Source of the DNA: Tardiphaga sp.
GTDB lineage: Bacteria; Pseudomonadota; Alphaproteobacteria; Rhizobiales; Xanthobacteraceae
Assembly (NCBI GenBank): GCA_028290325.1
Contig: JAQGJY010000092.1
Location: 1 to 19,133, forward strand
DNA length: 19,133 nt
Reading direction: 5' to 3'
Both the position numbers and the translations under genes were made by a program. The notes under the pieces were generated by a model. That model ran no database searches and was not told the DNA's origin. It saw only the letters and a program-made list of their open reading frames with translations. The number at the start of each line of letters is the position of its first letter. The first letter of the stretch is position 1. Of the stretch, positions 14,178 through 19,133 are shown piece by piece.

Positions 14178-17100
14178 ATGTTGGACAAAGTGCGCAAAAG
14201 CTATCGCCTCGGGTTGGATATGGGCTCGAACTCGCTCGGCTGGTTCGTCGTTGATCTTGAGAAGAAAGGCGACCGCTTCGAGCCGGTGAAGCTCGGTCCC
14301 GGTGGCGTTCGCATTTTCCCCGACGGCCGTGATCCACAGAGCAAGACGTCCAACGCCGTCGACCGGCGGATGGCGCGCGGCGCGCGCAAGCGCCGCGACC
14401 GCTTCGTTCAGCGTCGCGCGGATTTGATGACGACACTCATCGCAAACGGATTGATGCCCGCCGATACGGCAGCGCGAAAGGCACTCGAAGGTCTCGATCC
14501 CTACGCGCTCCGCAAGGCCGCGATCAAGGAGGCCCTGCCCCCGCATCACGTCGGCCGCGCGGTCTTCCATCTCAACCAGCGGCGCGGATTTCAAAGCAAC
14601 CGCAAGACCGACGGCAAGGAGAGCGAGGACGGCGCGATCAAGCAAGCCGCCGCGCGTCTCGACGCCGCCATGAAAGAGCAAGGCGCGGCAACGCTGGGCG
14701 TCTTCCTCGCCGACAGGCATCTCTCCGCATCATACGACGAACGGCAGACCGCGATCCGCGCCGAACTGGTCAAGCTCGGCAAGGACCATCTCACCGGCAA
14801 CGCCCGTAAGAAAATCTGGGCCAAGGTTCGCAAGCGGCTCTATGGCGACGAGGTGTTGCCGCCGCAGCAAGGCCCGGACGGCATCCGCGCCCGCGCGACC
14901 ATCACCGGCGCGAAAGCGAGTTATGATTTCTATCCGACGCGCGACATGCTGAAGGATGAATTCGCGGCGATCTGGGACACGCAGGCGGCGCATCATCCCG
15001 CTCTCATGACCCAGGCCGCGCGCGACGCAATTCACCAGATCATCTTCTTCCAGCGCCCGCTGAAACCCGCCATCGTCGGCAAGTGTACGCTCGATCCGGC
15101 GACGCGGCCGATGACGGAAGACCCGGAGGGCTATCGCGCGCCGTGGTCGCATCCGCTGGCGCAGCGCTTTCGCATCCTGCAGGAAGCCCGCAACCTGGAA
15201 ATCCGCGAGACCGGCAAAGGCTCGCGCAAGCTGACGAAAGAGCAGAGCGATCTTGTCGTCACCGCGCTGCTCGGCAGCAAGGAGGTCTCGTTCGACAAGC
15301 TGCGCTCGATGTTCAAACTATCGACCGAGGCGAAATTCAATCTCGAATCCGATCGCCGCGAAAAACTCGACGGCGACCAGACCGCCGCGCGCCTCGCCGA
15401 CAAAAAGGGTTTTGCCAAAGTCTGGCGCGGCCTTGAGTTGAAGCGGCAGATCGAAATCGTCCAGAAACTCGAAGAGACCGAGAACGAAGACGAGCTGATC
15501 GCGTGGCTTGAGACGAATTGCGCGCTCGATGCCGCCGCCGCCGCGCGCGTCGCCAATACGACGCTGCCGGACAGCCATTGCAAGCTCGGCCTGCGCGCGA
15601 TCAAGGCCATCCTGCCGATCATGCAGGATGAGTACGATGACGACGGTATATCCGGCGCCGGCTATCACCTCGCCGCCAAGCGCGCATACGGCCATCATTC
15701 ACATCTCGGCACCGGTGAACAGCTCGATGCGCTGCCTTATTACGGCAAATGGATGCAGGACGACGTCGTCGGCTCGGGCGATGCGCGCGACAAGAAAGAA
15801 AAGCAATATGGCCAGTTTCCGAATCCGACCGTGCATATCGGGCTCGGCCAGTTACGCCGGCTCACCAATGAGCTGATCCGGAAATACGGCCCGCCTGAAC
15901 AAATTTCCATCGAGTTCACGCGCGGCCTGAAGCTCTCTGAAAAGCAGAAGACCGAAGTCCAGCGCGAGCAGCGCAAGAACCAGGAGAAGAACAAGGCGCG
16001 CGCCGCGGAGCTGGCGAAGTTCGGCCGTCCCGCCAATCCGCGCAATCTGTTGAAGATGCGGCTGTGGGAGGAACTGTCGCGAGACATTGTCGATCGCAAA
16101 TGCGTCTATACCGGCGAGCAGATCAGCATCGAGCGGCTGCTGTCCGACGAGGTCGATATCGATCACATCCTGCCGGTGGCGATGACGCTGGATGACAGTG
16201 CCGCGAACAAGATCATCTGCATGCGGTTTGCCAATCGGCACAAGCGCAAGATGACCCCGTTCGAGGCGTTCGGCTCCGGCCCGTCGATGAGCGGCCATCG
16301 CTACGATTGGGAGGCGATCTCGGCACGCGCCGCCGGCCTGCCGCGCAACAAACGCTGGCGCTTCGATGCCAATGCGCGCGAGGAGTTCGACAAGCGCGGC
16401 GGCTTTCTCGCGCGGCAACTCAACGAGACCGGCTGGCTGGCGCGATTGGCGAAACAATATCTCGGCGCGATCACCGATCCGAACCAGATCTGGGTGGTGC
16501 CCGGCCGTCTGACCAGCATGCTGCGCGGCAAATGGGGTTTGAACTCGTTGTTGCCGGATCACAATTACGGCGGCGACACGCATCGCGCGGAAGACTATCT
16601 CGCGGCCACCGACGACATGGAATTCTCCGGCGTCAAGAATCGCGCCGATCATCGACATCATGCGATCGACGGACTGGTGACGGCCCTGACCGATCGTTCG
16701 CTGCTGTGGAAGATGGCCAATGCCTACGACGAGGAGCGCGACAAATTCGTCATCGATCCGCCGTGGACGACGATGCGCGACGATCTCAAAGCCGCGCTCG
16801 ACAAGATGGTGGTCTCGCATAAGCCCGACCACGGCATCGAAGGCCAGTTGCATGAGGACAGCGCGTATGGATTTGTCGCGCCGCGCGCCGAAGGCAGCAA
16901 GGAAAAACCCGAAGACGGCAATCTCGTCTATCGCAAGGCGATCGAGAGCCTCAACGACAACGAGATCGATCGCATTCGCGATCTCGCCTTGCGTGGCGGC
17001 GTGCGCGCTCACGTCGATGCCGAAAAGAAAAAAGGCGTCGCGCTCGATGCCGCGCTGCGCCAGTTGCAAGAGCCGGATCCGGATCGGCCGCACATCAAGC

Positions 17101-17621
17101 ATGGCCTGCGTCACGTTCGCATCCTGAAAAAGGAAAAGTCCGATTACCTCGTGCCGATTGTGAACCGGCAGACCGGCGTGCCCTACAAGGCCTACAGCGC
17201 TGGCGAAAACTTTTGCGTCGAGGTGTTCCAGACGAGCGAAGGCAAATGGGAGGGCGAGGCGGTCCGTCGTTTCGACGCCAACAAACAGAATGCCGGCGCA
17301 AAGACGCCGCATGCGCCGCGCTGGCGCGCCGCGCAACATGACGCGACGCTTGTCATGCGAATCCACAAAGGCGATTTGATCCGGCTCGATCATGACGGCC
17401 GTGCGCGCATCATGGTCGTGCATCGGCTCGATGCGTCGAACAACCGCTTCAAGCTCGCCGAGCATAACGAGACCGGCAATCTCGACAAGCGCCACGCCAC
17501 CGACAACGAGATCGATCCGTTCCGCTGGCTGATGGCCTCCTACGGTACGCTCAAGAAATTCAACGCCATCCCCGTCCGTGTCGACGAACTCGGCCGGGTG
17601 TGGCGTATCGACCCGCATTAA
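14178..17621 (+). CDS. cas9: CRISPR-associated endonuclease Cas9, type II-C
   Basis: RNA-guided double-strand DNA endonuclease of 1147 residues, at the large end for type II-C. All catalytic residues are intact: Asp14 in RuvC-I (RLGLDMGSNSLGW), Glu579 in RuvC-II (ISIEFTRGLKLSEKQK), His663 in the HNH motif (DEVDIDHILPVAM) with Asn677 and Asn686, and His828/Asp831 in RuvC-III (DHRHHAIDGLVTALTD). The arginine-rich bridge helix starts at about residue 59 (NAVDRRMARGARKRRDRF). The C-terminal region (about 970-1147) is the WED/PAM-interacting part; the PAM cannot be read. It closely resembles the Nitrobacter hamburgensis Cas9 as I recall that sequence. The ATG at 14178 follows GGGGGGA at about 5 nt; an ATG at 14148 would add 10 residues but lacks a ribosome site. 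TTGCAC-18-TTTGAT (14089-14118) is a weak promoter candidate, overlapping the tracrRNA promoter. Confidence 0.98.
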   Translation: MLDKVRKSYRLGLDMGSNSLGWFVVDLEKKGDRFEPVKLGPGGVRIFPDGRDPQSKTSNAVDRRMARGARKRRDRFVQRRADLMTTLIANGLMPADTAARKALEGLDPYALRKAAIKEALPPHHVGRAVFHLNQRRGFQSNRKTDGKESEDGAIKQAAARLDAAMKEQGAATLGVFLADRHLSASYDERQTAIRAELVKLGKDHLTGNARKKIWAKVRKRLYGDEVLPPQQGPDGIRARATITGAKASYDFYPTRDMLKDEFAAIWDTQAAHHPALMTQAARDAIHQIIFFQRPLKPAIVGKCTLDPATRPMTEDPEGYRAPWSHPLAQRFRILQEARNLEIRETGKGSRKLTKEQSDLVVTALLGSKEVSFDKLRSMFKLSTEAKFNLESDRREKLDGDQTAARLADKKGFAKVWRGLELKRQIEIVQKLEETENEDELIAWLETNCALDAAAAARVANTTLPDSHCKLGLRAIKAILPIMQDEYDDDGISGAGYHLAAKRAYGHHSHLGTGEQLDALPYYGKWMQDDVVGSGDARDKKEKQYGQFPNPTVHIGLGQLRRLTNELIRKYGPPEQISIEFTRGLKLSEKQKTEVQREQRKNQEKNKARAAELAKFGRPANPRNLLKMRLWEELSRDIVDRKCVYTGEQISIERLLSDEVDIDHILPVAMTLDDSAANKIICMRFANRHKRKMTPFEAFGSGPSMSGHRYDWEAISARAAGLPRNKRWRFDANAREEFDKRGGFLARQLNETGWLARLAKQYLGAITDPNQIWVVPGRLTSMLRGKWGLNSLLPDHNYGGDTHRAEDYLAATDDMEFSGVKNRADHRHHAIDGLVTALTDRSLLWKMANAYDEERDKFVIDPPWTTMRDDLKAALDKMVVSHKPDHGIEGQLHEDSAYGFVAPRAEGSKEKPEDGNLVYRKAIESLNDNEIDRIRDLALRGGVRAHVDAEKKKGVALDAALRQLQEPDPDRPHIKHGLRHVRILKKEKSDYLVPIVNRQTGVPYKAYSAGENFCVEVFQTSEGKWEGEAVRRFDANKQNAGAKTPHAPRWRAAQHDATLVMRIHKGDLIRLDHDGRARIMVVHRLDASNNRFKLAEHNETGNLDKRHATDNEIDPFRWLMASYGTLKKFNAIPVRVDELGRVWRIDPH

Positions 17622-17668
17622 CGCCGAACTGACACACGCATTGCGTGCATTCGCGGATCGTGCATAGT

Positions 17669-17698
17669 CCTCCGCGTGGACGTCGCGTCCGCCGGAGG
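17669..17698 (+). promoter_or_regulatory. Hairpin covering the cas1 Shine-Dalgarno sequence
   Basis: CCTCCG (17669-17674) pairs with CGGAGG (17693-17698), and inside it GGACG (17678-17682) pairs with CGTCC (17686-17690) around a TCG loop. The 3' arm contains GGAGG, the only good ribosome site for cas1, 9 nt before its ATG. A folded mRNA would hide it. No U-tract follows, so it is not a standard terminator. Upstream, TTGCGT-16-CATAGT (17641-17668) is a weak promoter candidate. Confidence 0.55.
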
Positions 17699-17707
17699 CT
17701 CGCAGCG

Positions 17708-18607
17708 ATGGTCGGCCGCGTCATCGAAATCGCCACCGACGGGCGGCATCTGGCGATCGATCGCGGTTTCATGACCGTCGCCGAGAAAGGCCACGAAGTC
17801 GGCCGCGTCGCGCTCGACGATCTCGCAGCCGTCGTCGCCAATGCCCACGGCCTGACCTATTCCAACAACCTGCTGGTCAATCTGGCGTCGCGCGGCGTGC
17901 CGGTCGTGTTATGCGGCCCGAACCATCGCCCCGCCGCGGTGGTCTGGCCGGTCGATGGCCATCATGCGCAATCCGGTCGCATGGGCGACCAGGCCGCCGC
18001 CTCCGCGCCGCTGAAGAGGCGGCTCTGGCAGCAGATCGTGCAGGCGAAAATCCTCGGCCAAGGCGCGACCTTGGCCGCCGTCGGCGCCGAGGCCGGCGGC
18101 TTCCGCCTGCTGGCGCGCAAGGTCCGCGCCGGCGATCCAGACAACGTCGAGGCCGAGGCCGCGCGGCGGTATTGGCCGCTGTTGCTCGGCCGCGACTTTC
18201 GCCGCGATCAGGACGGCGGCGGGCTCAACGGCTTGTTGAATTACGGTTACGCGATCCTGCGCGCGGCCACCGCCCGCGCCGTGATGGCCGCCGGGCTGCA
18301 TCCCAGCCTCGGCCTGATGCATTCGAATCGCGGCAACCCGATGGTGCTGGTGGACGATCTGATGGAGCCGTTCCGGCCGATCGTCGATCGCGAGGTGCAT
18401 CGCCTGAAAAGCGACGGCGTGGCCGACGTCACGCCCGACGCCAAGGCCGCCTTGGCGCGCACCATGGTCATCGATCTGCCGGCCGACGAAGGCGTCAGCC
18501 CGGTCATGACCTGCCTCGAGCGGCTCGCGGGCTCGCTGGCCAAGGCCTATTCAGGCGAGGACGATCGCCTGGTGCTGCCGAAGCCCGGCCTGCCGTTGGG
18601 CTTCTGA
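17708..18607 (+). CDS. cas1: CRISPR-associated integrase Cas1 (type II)
   Basis: The metal-dependent integrase that, as a complex with Cas2, inserts new spacers into the array. The protein has 299 residues, normal for type II Cas1. The active-site residues are visible: Glu148 in VEAEAARRYW, His205 in GLMHSNRGNP, and Asp217/Glu220 in VDDLMEPFRPIVDR. The N-terminal beta domain (GRVIEIATDGRHLAIDRGFM) and the RGVPVVLCG segment fit the family. I chose the ATG at 17708 because of GGAGG at 17694-17698; an in-frame ATG at 17645 would add 21 basic residues that match nothing in the family. It lies 86 nt after cas9, with a hairpin in the gap, and 3 nt before cas2, so cas1 and cas2 are surely cotranscribed. 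Confidence 0.97.
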   Translation: MVGRVIEIATDGRHLAIDRGFMTVAEKGHEVGRVALDDLAAVVANAHGLTYSNNLLVNLASRGVPVVLCGPNHRPAAVVWPVDGHHAQSGRMGDQAAASAPLKRRLWQQIVQAKILGQGATLAAVGAEAGGFRLLARKVRAGDPDNVEAEAARRYWPLLLGRDFRRDQDGGGLNGLLNYGYAILRAATARAVMAAGLHPSLGLMHSNRGNPMVLVDDLMEPFRPIVDREVHRLKSDGVADVTPDAKAALARTMVIDLPADEGVSPVMTCLERLAGSLAKAYSGEDDRLVLPKPGLPLGF

Positions 18608-18610
18608 ATC

Positions 18611-18964
18611 ATGGACGCCGGCGCCAGCCAGCCGCCGGCCCTATCAGGCTATCGCATCATGTGGCTTGTCGTGTTGTTCGATCTGCCGGTCGGCAGCAAA
18701 AAGGAGCGCAAGGCCGCCTCCGGCTTCCGGCTGGCGCTGCTCGATCTCGGCTTTGAGATGACGCAGTTTTCGGTCTATCTTCGGTTTTGCGCCGGCAAGG
18801 AGCAGGCCGAAGCCACCGAACGCAAGGTCGAGCGGGCGATGCCGCCATCCGGCAAGGTGCACATCATCGCGATCACGGACAAACAGTATGAAAACATCCG
18901 GACCTATCGCGGGCGAAAACGGGAACAGAGCCCGAAAAACCCGAATCAGTACGCGCTGTTTTGA
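18611..18964 (+). CDS. cas2: CRISPR-associated protein Cas2 (type II)
   Basis: Structural partner of Cas1 in spacer acquisition; it forms the central dimer of the integration complex. The 117 residues contain the hallmark first strand MWLVVLFDLPVGSKKERKAA with the conserved Asp24, then FRLALLDLGFEMTQFSVYLR, typical of type II Cas2. The end is KVHIIAITDKQYENIRTYRG plus a polar tail, PKNPNQYALF. The annotated ATG lies 3 nt after the cas1 stop and has no clear ribosome site, so translation is probably coupled. An internal ATG at 18659 (MWLVV...) would give a 101-residue protein that still contains the whole domain. The CRISPR array begins about 65 nt downstream. Confidence 0.96.
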   Translation: MDAGASQPPALSGYRIMWLVVLFDLPVGSKKERKAASGFRLALLDLGFEMTQFSVYLRFCAGKEQAEATERKVERAMPPSGKVHIIAITDKQYENIRTYRGRKREQSPKNPNQYALF

Positions 18965-18997
18965 TGGCCTCGGCCGCCGCGGCGGCTCGGCTGGACA

Positions 18998-19025
18998 AGA
19001 AAAAAGGCCCTGTTTCCAGGGCCTT
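18998..19025 (-). terminator. Rho-independent terminator at the array end (minus strand)
   Basis: AAGGCCCTG (19004-19012) and CAGGGCCTT (19017-19025) form a perfect 9-bp stem with a 4-nt loop. On the minus strand the stem is followed by a run of T (complement of the A-run 19000-19005, overlapping the stem foot). On the plus strand the stem is followed by ATGAAGG without a T-run. It therefore ends transcripts coming leftward out of the array, not the cas operon. Confidence 0.8.
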
Positions 19026-19031
19026 ATGAAG

Positions 19032-19133
19032 GGTTCGACTATAGCGGACTGGTGATTGAGGGCCAACCGCAACTGCGCGGTGATCGCATGACCGACGCAG
19101 AGAACTATAGCGGACTGGTGATTGAGGGCCAAC
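19032..19133 (-). CRISPR. CRISPR array, leader-distal end (first two repeats and one spacer; continues beyond the window)
   Basis: Two copies of a 30-nt identical core, beginning ACTATAGCGGACTGGTGATT, lie at 19038-19067 and 19104-19133. If the repeat is the 36 nt usual for type II, the units are 19032-19067 and 19098-19133, with a 30-nt spacer (19068-19097) that starts CGCAACTGCGCGGTGATCGC. The first copy differs from the second in its outer six bases, as expected of a degenerate terminal repeat. Read on the minus strand the repeat starts GTTGGCCCTCAATCACC, the form typical of type II repeats and the strand that pairs with the tracrRNA. Only the window edge limits the count. Confidence 0.93.

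Noticed and set aside
17645..17707. Upstream ATG start for Cas1 at 17645
   Set aside because: It lacks a ribosome site, would include the hairpin region in the gene, and adds a basic peptide absent from Cas1 proteins.
18969..18992. GC-rich palindrome after cas2 as terminator of the cas operon
   Set aside because: GCCGCCGCGGCGGC is a good palindrome but no T-run follows, so I did not call a terminator.

Overview
The window looks like a chromosomal segment of an alphaproteobacterium from the Bradyrhizobium / Rhodopseudomonas / Nitrobacter group (Hyphomicrobiales). The evidence is high GC with strong G/C third-position bias, a rhizobial-type anthranilate synthase preceded by a Trp-codon leader peptide, the 'GTCATTGCGAG'-type interspersed palindromes common in this group, and a Cas9 that closely resembles, as I recall it, the protein of Nitrobacter hamburgensis. 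The genus is an inference.

Layout. (1) 1-2469, minus strand: the 5' part of trpE(G), its leader-peptide attenuator, a GNAT acetyltransferase, and a small unidentified gene overlapping the acetyltransferase start. (2) 2523-4808, minus: a dienelactone-hydrolase family protein downstream of an AMP-forming acyl-CoA ligase. (3) 4871-4984: an inverted-repeat element. (4) 5022-7118, plus: an S9A oligopeptidase B. (5) 7221-9655, minus: a TonB-dependent cobalamin receptor (btuB) under a cobalamin riboswitch. (6) 9743-11973, minus: a palindromic repeat, then a DEAD-box RNA helicase with a DbpA-type RNA-binding domain and a charged repetitive tail. (7) 12220-12327: palindromic intergenic repeat. (8) 12361-13716, minus: an ArsB-type inner-membrane transporter. 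(9) 13717-13980: non-coding, with degenerate repeat sequence.

The most interesting part is 13981-19133, a type II-C CRISPR-Cas9 locus: tracrRNA (minus), cas9, cas1, cas2 (plus), then the start of a CRISPR array that runs off the right edge. No csn2 or cas4 lies between the visible genes. The tracrRNA can be read directly: a 23-nt perfect anti-repeat, a strong sigma70-like promoter (TTGACG-17-CACAAT) and a GC-rich UUCG-loop terminator, all on the minus strand and divergent from cas9. The first two repeats of the array match this anti-repeat. The cas2-proximal repeat is degenerate at one end, and next to it lies a hairpin with a T-tract only on the minus strand. Together these indicate an array transcribed on the minus strand toward cas2, with its leader outside the window. 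A hairpin between cas9 and cas1 covers the cas1 Shine-Dalgarno sequence.

How the parts work together: Cas1-Cas2 acquire spacers. The array transcript pairs with tracrRNA and is presumably cut by RNase III. Cas9, with intact RuvC and HNH residues, is guided by the duplex. The remaining genes are ordinary chromosomal functions (tryptophan synthesis, CoA-thioester metabolism, peptide hydrolysis, B12 uptake, RNA remodelling, ion export).
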